A stretch of DNA of 64,000 nucleotides from Aquibium pacificus (GTDB lineage Bacteria > Pseudomonadota > Alphaproteobacteria > Rhizobiales > Rhizobiaceae), in the NCBI RefSeq assembly GCF_040839445.1, contig NZ_JBDPGJ010000002.1, forward strand, positions 620,001-684,000. Reading direction: 5' to 3'. The notes under the pieces are model-generated. The model made no database searches and was not told the origin of the DNA. It worked only from the letters and a program-made list of their open reading frames with translations. Position numbers and translations under genes: made by a program. Shown one piece after another: positions 34,303 through 43,296 of the stretch. The stretch's first letter is position 1. Each line of letters begins with the position of its first letter.

Positions 34303-35514
34303 ATGACCAAGCAACCATTGCCCCTGACGGGAATACGCGTCGTCGACTACAGCCATTTTCTGGCCGGACCTTTCCTGTCGCGCTCGCTCGCCGCGATGGG
34401 TGCGGAGGTCATCAAGGTCGAGCGCCCGACGCTCGGCGATGCCGGCCGCCGCCACGGCTATTTCACCGGCGACCACAGCGGCTATTTCCTGCAGCAGAAC
34501 ATGGGCAAGGAAGGGCTTTGCGTCGACCTGCGCCAGAAGCAGGGCGTCGACCTGATGCAGCGGCTGGTGAAGTCGGCCGACGTGTTCGTGGAAAATTACC
34601 GGCCCGGCGCGCTGACGAAGCTCGGCCTCGGCTACGATTCTCTGTCCAAGGACAATCCGGGCCTCGTCTACTGCTCGATCTCGGCCTACGGGCAGACGGG
34701 GCCCTATTCCAGCCGCCCCGGCTTCGGCCTGATCGCCGAGGCGATGAGCGGCGCGATGTCGATCATCGGCGTGCCCGGCGAGCCGCCGCCGCTGTTCCGT
34801 ATGCCGCTTGCCGACATGTACACCGGCATCCACGGCGTGGCCGCCGTGTGCGCGGCGCTCTACGGCCGGCACGCGAGCGGCAGGGGCCAGCACATCGATC
34901 TGGCGCTCTACGACTGCATGGTGTCGATGCACGATTTCGCCGTCCAGGCCTATACGATGAGCGGCGGCGTCGAGCTTCCGGTGCAGACCGGCCACGACAT
35001 GCCGGATTCGACCGTCTACGGCATCTTTTCGGCCAAGGACGGCTATCTTGTCATCGCCGCCCAGGTGGACGAAGCCTGGATCAAGCTGGCGAAACTCATC
35101 GGCGGCGACGCGCTTGCCGCCGACAAGCGCTTTCATCACGCGGCCGGCCGCAACGCCAACCGCGCCGAGATCCTGCCGCTGGTGCGCGACTGGGCGATGG
35201 CGCAGGAGAGCGTCGCGGCTTGCACGCGTGCGCTCGACGAGGCCGGCGTGCCGTCCGCGCCGATCCAGACCATCGACCAGGTGGTGAACGATCCCCAGAT
35301 CGCGGCGCGCGGCATGATCGTCGAGCAGGACCACCCGGTGCTGGGCAAGATCCGCCTGCCCAACCTTCCCTTCAACTTTTCCGATTCCGAGCCGCTCGCG
35401 CCGCGGGTTGCTCCCGAACTCGGGCAGCATAACCACAAGATCGCGGCCGATCTGGGCTTTAGCAAGGCCGAGATCGACGCAATGGTGGCCAATGGCACAC
35501 TCTACTCGGCGTGA
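34303..35514 (+). CDS. CaiB/BaiF family CoA transferase
   Basis: A 403-residue class III CoA transferase. Motifs are DYSHFLAGPFLSRSLAAMGA with VIKVERP near residue 30, VENYRPGALTKLGLGYDSL near 100, and the catalytic Asp in MPLADMYTGIHGVAAV near 168. It activates the imported acid, or an intermediate, by transferring CoA from another thioester. It precedes the dehydroshikimate-dehydratase-like gene by 24 bp. Confidence 0.92.
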   Translation: MTKQPLPLTGIRVVDYSHFLAGPFLSRSLAAMGAEVIKVERPTLGDAGRRHGYFTGDHSGYFLQQNMGKEGLCVDLRQKQGVDLMQRLVKSADVFVENYRPGALTKLGLGYDSLSKDNPGLVYCSISAYGQTGPYSSRPGFGLIAEAMSGAMSIIGVPGEPPPLFRMPLADMYTGIHGVAAVCAALYGRHASGRGQHIDLALYDCMVSMHDFAVQAYTMSGGVELPVQTGHDMPDSTVYGIFSAKDGYLVIAAQVDEAWIKLAKLIGGDALAADKRFHHAAGRNANRAEILPLVRDWAMAQESVAACTRALDEAGVPSAPIQTIDQVVNDPQIAARGMIVEQDHPVLGKIRLPNLPFNFSDSEPLAPRVAPELGQHNHKIAADLGFSKAEIDAMVANGTLYSA

Positions 35515-35538
35515 GCCCATAGATGAGATGAACGAGTC

Positions 35539-37431
35539 ATGAAGACCTCGATTGCGACCGTGTCGATCAGCGGCGACTTGCCTGAGAAGCTCGCCGCAAT
35601 AGCCGCCGCCGGCTTCGACGGGGTGGAGATCTTCGAGAACGACTTCCTCGCATTCGACGGGTCGCCGGCCGACGTCGGTCGGATGGTGCGCGACCATGGG
35701 CTGGAGATTACGCTGTTTCAGCCGTTCCGTGACTTCGAAGGCATGCCGGAGCCGCAGCGCAGCCGCACCTTTAGCCGCGCCGAGCGCAAGTTCGACCTGA
35801 TGACCGAATTGGGCACCGACCTGATGCTCGTCTGCTCCAACGTTTCGCCCCTGTCGCTCGGCGGCATTGATCGTGCCGCCGCCGACTTTCGCGAACTCGG
35901 CGAACGGGCGGCCAGGCGCGGCCTGCGCGTCGGCTACGAGGCGCTGGCCTGGGGCAGGCATGTCAGCGACCACCGGGATGCTTGGGAGATCGTACGCCGC
36001 GCCGATCATAAGAACATCGGACTGATTCTCGATTCCTTCCACACTCTCGCCCGCAGGATAGACCCCGACACGATCCGATCCATACCAGGTGACCGCATCT
36101 TCATCGTCCAACTCGCCGACGCTCCTCTGATCGAGATGGACCTGCTCTACTGGAGCCGCCATTTCCGCAACATGCCGGGCGAAGGCGATCTACCGGTGGC
36201 GGCGTTCATGCGGGCGGTCGCGGCGACCGGCTACTCCGGCACGCTGTCGCTCGAGATCTTCAACGATCAGTTTCGCGGCGGATCGCCAAAAACCGTTTCG
36301 GTCGACGGATATCGCTCGCTTGTGTACCTGATGGATCGGGTCAAGCGGGCCGAACCAGATGTGTCCATCGCCGTTCCGGACATGCCCGACCGGATCGAAG
36401 TGCTGGGTGTCGAGTTCGTCGAGTTCACCGCTGACGAGGAAGAAGCGGCTGAGCTCTCCTCGATGCTGACAGCGATGGGTTTCCGGGAAACCGCGCGGCA
36501 CAAGTCAAAAGACGTCGCGCTATTCCGGCAAGGCGACATCAACCTCGTACTGAACACCGAGCGGAAAGGCTTTGCGCACTCCGCCCACCTTGTCCATGGC
36601 ATGTCGGCATATGCGCTGGGACTGAAGGTGCAGGATGCCAATGCGACCGTCGAGCGGGCGGAGGCGCTCGGCGCGGAAGTATTCGAGCAGGCGCCTGGGC
36701 CTGGGGAAATCGCAATTCCTGCCATCCGCGGCGTGGGCGGCGGTGTCATCTACTTCATCGACGCGAAGTCGGACCTCGCAAAGGTGTGGGATATCGAATT
36801 CGAGCCTTTGAAAGACGTCGTGCCGGAGACGGGCGCGGGGCTGAAGGCGATCGACCACGTCGCGCAGACCATGGCTTACGACGAGATGCTGAGCTGGGTG
36901 CTCTTCTACACCTCGATCTTCCGGACCCGGAAGACACCGGTGGTTGATATCGTCGATCCCGCCGGTCTGGTTCGCAGCCAGGTGATCGGGAACGAGGACG
37001 GTTCGCTCAGGCTGACGCTCAACGGTGCGGAGAACCGGCGCACGCTGGCCGGCCACTTCATCGCCGAGAGCTTCGGATCGGGAATCCAGCACCTGGCATT
37101 CGCTACCAGCGACATCTTCGCGGCAGCCGCCGCCCTCAGGCGCAACAGCCTGGAGCCGCTGTCGATCTCGCGCAACTACTACGATGACCTGGAGGCGCGT
37201 TTCGGCCTGGAACCGAAATTCTCCGATCGGCTGCGCGCGGAAAACATCCTCTACGACCGCGACTCAACGTCCGAATATTTCCAGATCTATACGCCCATGT
37301 TTGGCGAAGGCTTCTTCTTCGAGATCGTCGAGCGCCGCGGTGGATACGCCGGCTATGGCGGCCCCAATGCACCATTCCGCATCGCAGCCCAGAAACGACG
37401 CATGGGACCCAAGGGCATGCCGAAGATGTAG
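35539..37431 (+). CDS. quiC: 3-dehydroshikimate dehydratase, QuiC-type fusion with an HPPD-like domain
   Basis: A 630-residue two-domain protein. Residues 1-285 form a TIM barrel like AsbF/QuiC, with ligands Glu in VGYEALAWGRH (near 134), Asp/His in LILDSFHTLAR (near 165), Gln/Asp in VQLADAP (near 193) and Glu in LSLEIFNDQFRGG (near 238). Residues about 290-630 resemble 4-hydroxyphenylpyruvate dioxygenase: two vicinal-oxygen-chelate modules with His in AIDHVAQT (near 437), His in GIQHLAFATSD (near 519) and Glu in FFEIVERRGGYAGYG near the end. Known Pseudomonas QuiC proteins have this fusion and turn 3-dehydroshikimate into protocatechuate. It is last in the Liv-type operon. Confidence 0.87.
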   Translation: MKTSIATVSISGDLPEKLAAIAAAGFDGVEIFENDFLAFDGSPADVGRMVRDHGLEITLFQPFRDFEGMPEPQRSRTFSRAERKFDLMTELGTDLMLVCSNVSPLSLGGIDRAAADFRELGERAARRGLRVGYEALAWGRHVSDHRDAWEIVRRADHKNIGLILDSFHTLARRIDPDTIRSIPGDRIFIVQLADAPLIEMDLLYWSRHFRNMPGEGDLPVAAFMRAVAATGYSGTLSLEIFNDQFRGGSPKTVSVDGYRSLVYLMDRVKRAEPDVSIAVPDMPDRIEVLGVEFVEFTADEEEAAELSSMLTAMGFRETARHKSKDVALFRQGDINLVLNTERKGFAHSAHLVHGMSAYALGLKVQDANATVERAEALGAEVFEQAPGPGEIAIPAIRGVGGGVIYFIDAKSDLAKVWDIEFEPLKDVVPETGAGLKAIDHVAQTMAYDEMLSWVLFYTSIFRTRKTPVVDIVDPAGLVRSQVIGNEDGSLRLTLNGAENRRTLAGHFIAESFGSGIQHLAFATSDIFAAAAALRRNSLEPLSISRNYYDDLEARFGLEPKFSDRLRAENILYDRDSTSEYFQIYTPMFGEGFFFEIVERRGGYAGYGGPNAPFRIAAQKRRMGPKGMPKM

Positions 37432-37787
37432 GTCTTAGTAAAGACTTCCACAACCGAACTTACGCTGCGTATCAGTATCAGTACGGCATGGATGGAATGC
37501 CTGCCGGGCCCGGTTCAAGCGTTTCGTGAAGGAAGTAGCTCCGCTAGACCGTGGCGGCCAACCCGAATGTCTTCAGCGGGGCCGACAGTCGACCGTCTGC
37601 TTTCAATTTTTAGGCTGAGTTATCAGACATCCAAGAGCTCGCGCCTAGAAGGAACACAGGAAATCTGGGCTCCCGACAGTTTAGGGTGGATTTCTGTTGA
37701 AGCACCCTTTTGACGTGTGTTTGGGAAAGGGTTGTTGTCAGTTTTGCGCGTGTTCCACATGCGGATCGGCTGGTGTAGCAATTCGCC
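37432..37787. other. 356-bp gene-free region
   Basis: No open frame here has a start signal or coding look. Base composition is lower in GC than on the left, marking the change from catabolic supercluster to the glycan/peptide-type segment. No repeat or clear terminator was seen. Confidence 0.5.
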
Positions 37788-38585
37788 ATGTCCCATGCTT
37801 CGGCCGACTCTTTGAAGACCTCAAAAGCAGCCCGCCCGCGTGTGCTCATAACCGGAGCGGAGGGCATTATCGGCCGCAAGCTGATCAAGTATCTATCTGC
37901 GGCAGGATACGAACTCGTTCTGCTCGACAGGTCGCGAGATGTCGGTGGTACTATCTTTGCCGATCTGGGTTACGATACCGGCTGGGACGTTGCATTCCGG
38001 GATGTCGACACAGTCATCCACCTTGCTGCCGCAGCCGGCGCCGAGGCAACGCAAGCAGACTGCCTCCATTCCAATATCGTCGCCACGCGCGCCGTGGTCG
38101 ATGCGTGTCTCGCCCGTGGCGTTCGGCGTATCGTCTTCACCAGTTCCAGTTGGGTCATGAAGGACTATGAGGGAAAAGACATCGCGATCGTGGAAGACTT
38201 GCCGCCGCTTCCGCAGACCCCATACGGACACTCGAAAGCCTGGTGCGAAGAAGAGCTCAAGCGCTTCCCATCCGTCGTCTGTCTTCGCATCGGATGGGTG
38301 CAGCCGCGCAATGAGAAATCCAGCGCTTTGTCGGCACCGCCTTTGCTCCGCTCGCTGTGGCTCAGCGACGGCGACCTATGCAGGATAATCGAATGCGCGG
38401 TGCTTGCGCCTGAGATCGACTATCTCGTCTGCAACGCCACATCTCGAAACGCCGGTTCCCGCTGGCCGATCGAGCGGGCCCGCAAGATCCTGCGTTACGA
38501 GCCCCGCGACGGCATTGGCGGTCTCGACGTTCTCGGCTGGCGGATAAGCAGGCGCTTTCGAAAGCTCTTCAATTTGCCGCGCTGA
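37788..38585 (+). CDS. NAD-dependent epimerase/dehydratase family protein
   Basis: A 265-residue extended-SDR. RVLITGAEGIIGRKLIKYL near residue 17 binds NAD, VIHLAAAAGAE near 80, Ser in VFTSSSWVMKDY near 117 and the YGHSK motif near 146 give the Ser-Tyr-Lys set. It would act on a nucleotide sugar or sugar acid. It converges on the nucleotidyltransferase gene with a 17-bp overlap of the two 3' ends. Confidence 0.85.
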   Translation: MSHASADSLKTSKAARPRVLITGAEGIIGRKLIKYLSAAGYELVLLDRSRDVGGTIFADLGYDTGWDVAFRDVDTVIHLAAAAGAEATQADCLHSNIVATRAVVDACLARGVRRIVFTSSSWVMKDYEGKDIAIVEDLPPLPQTPYGHSKAWCEEELKRFPSVVCLRIGWVQPRNEKSSALSAPPLLRSLWLSDGDLCRIIECAVLAPEIDYLVCNATSRNAGSRWPIERARKILRYEPRDGIGGLDVLGWRISRRFRKLFNLPR

Positions 38586-39882
38586 TGTAGAAATTGCCTG
38601 CGATATCATCCCTCAGGGTCACCTTTGTGCGCCAGCGGCCGTGCAGGGATGGTTGGCCGAAGTGGGGTCGCTTTATCTTCAGACGGGCGATCCAGACCTC
38701 GCCGCGCCACAGGTCGAAATCGCGTCGGTCCTTGGCGGTCACCGGCAGTTCGATTATCAGATCGACCTGTCTCTTCGCCTGAACAGTGCCGAAATGGTAT
38801 TCTTCACCAACCCCGAACGGCTCGGTCTGATCGGATACCTTTGCCATCCTGACTCCGAAATCCGTCTTGAACTCGACCCGGCGCCCGAACGATCTGCTCC
38901 GCGCGAATTCCGCCAACGCCATATCCACGCGACCGCGAATGCCGCGCTGCTCGCGCGATGCCGCTATTGCGTCAAGTTCCGCGCTGAAAAGGAAGTCCAG
39001 CGCATTCGGTTTCAACTGCTGGCGCTGCGCCTCGCCGAAGCCGACTCCGAAAACGCTCTGCAGATAGTCCAACACCCGTAACGCATGCTGCTCCAACTTT
39101 CTGCGGCGGATCTCGGTCAAGAAATCCGACCAGGAGAATTTTGGGTCGCGCAAGGCCCTAACCGCGTCGACCACCCAGACGAAGGTGCTGTCCACGTCGT
39201 AGATCAACCCCTGCATCGACGCGATCAGGGCGCGGCTGGTTGCGCCGGGGAACTGGACGGCGCGGCCCATCAGATTTCCCTGGTCGGCCCTGTCCCACAT
39301 CTTTTTGTCGAAATCGCCGTAGCGGCCGAAATGAAGCGCCGAGCGATGAAGGTCAATCTCCGCGCGGTTCTGGCCATGCGGGTTGTTGGCGATAACCTTG
39401 TCGAAGGGCTGCGCCCGCACGCTGCCTGGAATGCGGCCTGTCGAGGCGCGCCAGCCGTCGGCAAAAAGCGCTTCCGCCGCCTTCGGTATATCCGGTTCAT
39501 GGACCATGATGTCGAGGTCGCGGATGAAGCGGCGGTGCAGCGCGTCCGGGGTGGAGGCGATGACGCCGCCACCCTTCAGCAGCAGCGTAGGCACGCCAGC
39601 GGTCGTCAGCCGGTCGAGACCGGGCAGGCACAGTCGCAGCACATGAATGTTGTTCGACCAGACATATTTCGTTAGCCCCATCAGCCGCGAGCGATAGGGG
39701 TAGTCCGGCGCCAACGTATCTATCACGGCGGCCAGTTCCCCCATTTGACGGAAATGCGAAGGCGGAATGTCGTCGAAGCTGCCGTGTCCAACCCATTCGG
39801 CAAATGCTTGCCGCGCCTGCTCGCCCCTGCACAGGAACGATTGCAGCAACCGTTCGAGATAAGGATCCGGTTTGAAGCTCAA
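38569..39882 (-). CDS. nucleotidyltransferase family protein (NTP_transf_5-like)
   Basis: A protein of about 437 residues. The core motif VPTLLLKGGGVIA, followed by HRRFIRDLDIMVHEPDIP near residue 110, gives the Asp pair of the MNT-like nucleotidyltransferase fold. EIDLHRSALHFGRYGDF follows near 172. The TTG at 39882 is a guess: the frame is open further upstream but would overlap the glycosyltransferase gene, and no good ribosome binding site is visible. The C-terminal ~130 residues are an extra domain I cannot name. Such proteins co-occur with PqqD-like and HPr-kinase-like proteins in peptide or glycan tailoring clusters. Confidence 0.75.
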   Translation of the reverse strand: MSFKPDPYLERLLQSFLCRGEQARQAFAEWVGHGSFDDIPPSHFRQMGELAAVIDTLAPDYPYRSRLMGLTKYVWSNNIHVLRLCLPGLDRLTTAGVPTLLLKGGGVIASTPDALHRRFIRDLDIMVHEPDIPKAAEALFADGWRASTGRIPGSVRAQPFDKVIANNPHGQNRAEIDLHRSALHFGRYGDFDKKMWDRADQGNLMGRAVQFPGATSRALIASMQGLIYDVDSTFVWVVDAVRALRDPKFSWSDFLTEIRRRKLEQHALRVLDYLQSVFGVGFGEAQRQQLKPNALDFLFSAELDAIAASREQRGIRGRVDMALAEFARSRSFGRRVEFKTDFGVRMAKVSDQTEPFGVGEEYHFGTVQAKRQVDLIIELPVTAKDRRDFDLWRGEVWIARLKIKRPHFGQPSLHGRWRTKVTLRDDIAGNFYISAAN

Positions 39883-39895
39883 GAGAAAACGCCGT

Positions 39896-40603
39896 TCAAT
39901 TGCCGGCGGCGCGACGGCGTATCGCCTCGCGGGCAATTTGCAGGAAGTCCTTGGACAGTCGGTCTGTGCCGCCCGTCGCGTCGCTGGCCGATCGTCGTCC
40001 GAGGCTTGCCGGGCGGATGCGCCGCAGCAAAATGCAGTCGGGGATCGTCTCGAGCCTTTGGCCGGCATGGCGGAACCGGCCCATGAATTCGACGAAATGG
40101 CCGGTGCGAAAGCGTTCGTCGAATCCGCCCAGGCTCCTGAACCCGCTCGAGCGCACCAGAAGAGCGCCGACTACTGCCCCCTGCGTGACGCCTTCGACAT
40201 AGCGTAAGCCGGCAAACGCTTCAGGTGGCGTATCAGGGTCCCGAAAGGCAAGCATCGAACCCATGACCGCGTCGCAGCCGCTCGAATGGGCCTTATCCAG
40301 GGCAAGCCTGAGGCGTTCGGGCATCCACAGATCGTCGGCGTCGAGAAAGGCCAACCATTTTCCTCGGCTAAGCCCGACACCCGTGTTGGCCGCCGCAGCG
40401 GGCCCGCGGTTCACACTTCTCACGACATGGACGCGAGCGGGGTGCCGTTCTGCGATGTCGGCTGTCTCATCGATCGACCCATCGTCGACAAGGATTATTT
40501 CTAGCGGTGCGGCCGTCTGAGCGGCAATGCTATCCAGCGTCTCACCGATTGTGCGCGCCGCGTCCCTTGCCGAGATGATCACCGAGGCGGTCACGTACCG
40601 CAC
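39896..40603 (-). CDS. family 2 glycosyltransferase
   Basis: A 235-residue GT-A-fold protein. SVIISARDAARTIGETLDSI near residue 8, LVDDGSIDETADIAE near 40 and the DxD-like LAFLDADDLW near 87 bind the sugar nucleotide. The ATG overlaps the upstream glycosyltransferase end by 13 bp; a GTG three codons later is the alternative start. A short enzyme without membrane segments, probably cytoplasmic. Confidence 0.9.
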   Translation of the reverse strand: MRYVTASVIISARDAARTIGETLDSIAAQTAAPLEIILVDDGSIDETADIAERHPARVHVVRSVNRGPAAAANTGVGLSRGKWLAFLDADDLWMPERLRLALDKAHSSGCDAVMGSMLAFRDPDTPPEAFAGLRYVEGVTQGAVVGALLVRSSGFRSLGGFDERFRTGHFVEFMGRFRHAGQRLETIPDCILLRRIRPASLGRRSASDATGGTDRLSKDFLQIAREAIRRRAAGN

Positions 40604-41331
40604 CTGACCAGGAAATGCTCGAGCGGCTTGCCTGGCCGTACGGCGCCGCCGATGCGCCGACGCTTTAGCGAAGCCAGCAGCGACCGATTCAGATCGGCCT
40701 TCTCACGCGGCGTCCTGATATGCGTCATCGTGCCTGCGTGGCGCCTGTAGTGCAGCATCGGCTCGTCCAAAATGGCGAAGGCGACATCGCTATCCACCAT
40801 GCGCAACAACAGGTCGACATCCTCGGAATAGAGCAATCCCTCGTCGAGCAGGCCGATTTTGTCGAACAGGCCACGCCTGTAGACGAACGCGCCGAGGTTG
40901 ACATGGACGACATTTAGATCGTCGCCGGCCGGCACCGGACGGCCTCGACCATCCCACTGCGAAAACCAGTGAATGCGGCCGCCGACCGCTTCCAATTCGC
41001 TGTCCTGCGCAAGCATCCCGCATTGCTTGCGCAGCTTGCCATCAGGCCAAAGATCGTCGTCGTCGATGAAGGCAATGACGGTCCCAGTTGCCGCCCTAAG
41101 TCCCACGTTGCGGGCGGCAGCCGGTCCACTTCGCGGTCCTCGCAGGATTTTGACGTCGCCGAATTCATTGGCCAACGGAGCGATCGCGTCGAAGGCCTTC
41201 TGTGTCATGCCGTCGTCGACCACCAGCAATTCCGCGATCGACACGCCCTGCACAGCCACGGATTCCAGCGCCTGCCCCAAAAATGGTCCGTCGCCACGAA
41301 CCGGTATGATCAGGCTTATTTCAAATGTCAT
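40591..41331 (-). CDS. family 2 glycosyltransferase
   Basis: A 246-residue GT-A-fold protein. Motifs are SLIIPVRGDGPFLGQALESV near residue 5, LVVDDGMTQKAFDAI near 36, DVKILRGPRSGPAAARNVG near 60 and the DxD-like VIAFIDDDDLWPDG near 85. The start overlaps the HPr-kinase-like gene end by 4 bp. It is a paralogue of its downstream neighbour, so the product may carry at least two sugars. Confidence 0.9.
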   Translation of the reverse strand: MTFEISLIIPVRGDGPFLGQALESVAVQGVSIAELLVVDDGMTQKAFDAIAPLANEFGDVKILRGPRSGPAAARNVGLRAATGTVIAFIDDDDLWPDGKLRKQCGMLAQDSELEAVGGRIHWFSQWDGRGRPVPAGDDLNVVHVNLGAFVYRRGLFDKIGLLDEGLLYSEDVDLLLRMVDSDVAFAILDEPMLHYRRHAGTMTHIRTPREKADLNRSLLASLKRRRIGGAVRPGKPLEHFLVRCGT

Positions 41332-42398
41332 TCCAGGCTTCCGGCAAACCTCCCCAGCACGTCGATAGCTTCGCGTGGGTCGGCCCCAAGCGTGATATGA
41401 AAAACAGGTAGCCGGTCAATCAGTTTTCGAAGCACGGACACGGTTTCCATCGCGCTGGTGCGCATTAGAAACAACGTCGAGGGTGCCACGAGCTGGAAAG
41501 CGACGGCCTTACTGCACGGGCGGATCGTCGTCTTCGACGCAAAGGCGCCCGATAGGCAGAAGATGCCCTTCATCCGTTCGGCGGCGGTTCTCGCGACGTC
41601 GCCGTCGAGATAAACCAACGTCTTCTCGAATTCTTCATGGTCGTGGCCGCGCACGATCTCGTCGACGAAGGCGAAGGAAGAACGAGACTGCGCCGCGACT
41701 TTCAGGCTGGAATAGGTGCAGCGGACGGTGATGCCCGCGCCACTGGCATCAGCCCAGCACAGATCCTCGCTAAGGATTTTCCATCCGGCCGCCAGCGCGG
41801 CGACACTGGTCGTCGACTTGCCAGACCCGCCCGGCCCGGACAACAGGATCCCGCCGCCCGGCGACAGAAACGCCGCTGCATGCACCAGGCTTGCTCCGCT
41901 CTGCAGCGCCACCCAGTGGAGATGGTGCCGCAGCGGCGCGCCATACTCCCAGCTTGGTATTAGTCGCGGGTCTGCAATCCACAACAGCCCGATATGTTCG
42001 CGAAGGTCCATCAGGTTCCAAACGCCGGTCTGTTCGTCAGATGTCAGCGCGACGCCGTCTTGCGGCGACCAGACCGTGCGTTGGAAGGATGCGCGGCTGT
42101 CGATGGAGAAAGGCCAGGTGGCTGGCGGCGGGCCGAGTGGGCTATCCGTGCCGACGCTGACGATGAGAGTCATTCGGGCCGCCGGTACGCCTGCCTCCGG
42201 CGCCTTCGCGGCTCGGAGTATCCGGTCTACGAGATCATTGCCGCCGCCGCTGATCTCGTGCAGGCGTGTGGCAACCGGGCCCAGACGTAAAGACCTGCCG
42301 GCGCTTGCCTTGGCGGCGTCAGCGGCCCTTTTCAGAATTGCCCGGATGAAGTCGACAGGGGCTCGCTCCTGCAACGGGTCAACCGTCAACGGCTGCAT
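41328..42398 (-). CDS. HPr-kinase-like protein (HprK-related kinase)
   Basis: A 356-residue protein. Walker A is GPGGSGKSTTS at residues 188-198, preceded by VHAAAFLSPGGGILLS as in HprK-type P-loop kinases, with WKILSEDLCWADASG as the following strand near 208. The first 150 residues are not recognisable. Relatives next to PqqD-like proteins phosphorylate peptides in lasso-peptide clusters. It overlaps the PqqD-like gene by 20 bp. Confidence 0.8.
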   Translation of the reverse strand: MQPLTVDPLQERAPVDFIRAILKRAADAAKASAGRSLRLGPVATRLHEISGGGNDLVDRILRAAKAPEAGVPAARMTLIVSVGTDSPLGPPPATWPFSIDSRASFQRTVWSPQDGVALTSDEQTGVWNLMDLREHIGLLWIADPRLIPSWEYGAPLRHHLHWVALQSGASLVHAAAFLSPGGGILLSGPGGSGKSTTSVAALAAGWKILSEDLCWADASGAGITVRCTYSSLKVAAQSRSSFAFVDEIVRGHDHEEFEKTLVYLDGDVARTAAERMKGIFCLSGAFASKTTIRPCSKAVAFQLVAPSTLFLMRTSAMETVSVLRKLIDRLPVFHITLGADPREAIDVLGRFAGSLE

Positions 42399-42828
42399 CT
42401 CTGACGACGGGCCAACCGAATTGCTCGTTCACGTCGTGCACTGGATCGAGCAGGATGAGGTCTGCCAGATCGTCGAAGACCTGGACGTCCGGCCGTTCAT
42501 ACGCGGTCAAGTGCGGCACGGCCGGAGCGGTGAAGGCGGTACGCTCGCCCAGCCGCTCGGCCACCAGACGATGTTCGCGCAGCAAATCGAGGAAATGCTC
42601 TATCTGTGCCGTCAGCTCGTCCGCTTCCGGCGTGCCGGAAAGTCCGTAGGACTTGATGCTCGCGCCGATCTCAGCGGAAGTCGCGCCATCGCCCAGCGAA
42701 AGCCAGATTAAGTCACCCAGCGGGTTGAGCGAAAAATAGCGGCCGGTCAGGAAATTGATCATGACGGTGCCGTCTTCAAAACTCTCGACGGCGATCTCCG
42801 GACTGTTGGCAACAAAGGCGGTAGCCAT
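42379..42828 (-). CDS. PqqD-family (RiPP recognition element) protein
   Basis: A 149-residue protein. Residues 5-85 match the PqqD fold: SPEIAVESFEDGTVMINFLTG, FSLNPLGDLIWLSLGDGAT and the helical LTAQIEHFLDLLREHRLV. The ATG at 42828 follows CGGAGAT. PqqD-like domains bind leader peptides and hand them to modifying enzymes. The extra ~50-residue tail is acidic. First gene of the five-gene minus-strand operon. A precursor peptide was not found. Confidence 0.82.
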   Translation of the reverse strand: MATAFVANSPEIAVESFEDGTVMINFLTGRYFSLNPLGDLIWLSLGDGATSAEIGASIKSYGLSGTPEADELTAQIEHFLDLLREHRLVAERLGERTAFTAPAVPHLTAYERPDVQVFDDLADLILLDPVHDVNEQFGWPVVRDAAVDG

Positions 42829-43296
42829 AGCAAATCTCCGAGTGCACGCTCTTGTATTGGCTCGTTCCGAGTCGGGCAACTGCGTGTCCTGGCATCGCGG
42901 CTGCATTGCCACAAAACGAATGCGGACGTTATGCTTGAGCCCCTCACTTCATGCCGCGCAACGCGCTTCGTTTGAGCGGTCCCATTCGGCTAGTGCGGGC
43001 GAGAGCTGCTTCTGGGAATTTCTTATTCTCCGACGAATGCACAAAATTCTCGTTTTTGTGAAGCCTCCAAGTCAAGAACGAGGTCTCGCCGGACACGAGG
43101 TGTTTCTCAAATCTGGAGGGCAGCTTTGAGAATTTACTGTGAGACTAAGGAACGACCGACATGGGGGCGCGTTGCAGTCGAAGTGCAGCAGCCAATTGAA
43201 TGGCCGCTTTCCTAGTTCTGCACCCGTAAGCGGTCAGGCGGAAATCCCCACGGGAGCGGACTTCCACGTCAGGCACCAAGCGTCAGGCGTTCACCA
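42829..43296. other. 468-bp gene-free region upstream of the PqqD-like operon
   Basis: Lower-GC region between the PqqD-like operon and the integrase gene. It probably holds the promoter of the minus-strand operon. The longest sensible small frame is a GTG-started 50-codon frame on the minus strand (42944-43096), which has no homology I recognise and a weak start. Confidence 0.4.

Noticed and set aside
42944..43096. 50-codon minus-strand frame upstream of the PqqD-like gene, considered as a precursor peptide
   Set aside because: GTG start without a ribosome binding site, no leader/core pattern and no similarity to known precursors; cannot be supported.
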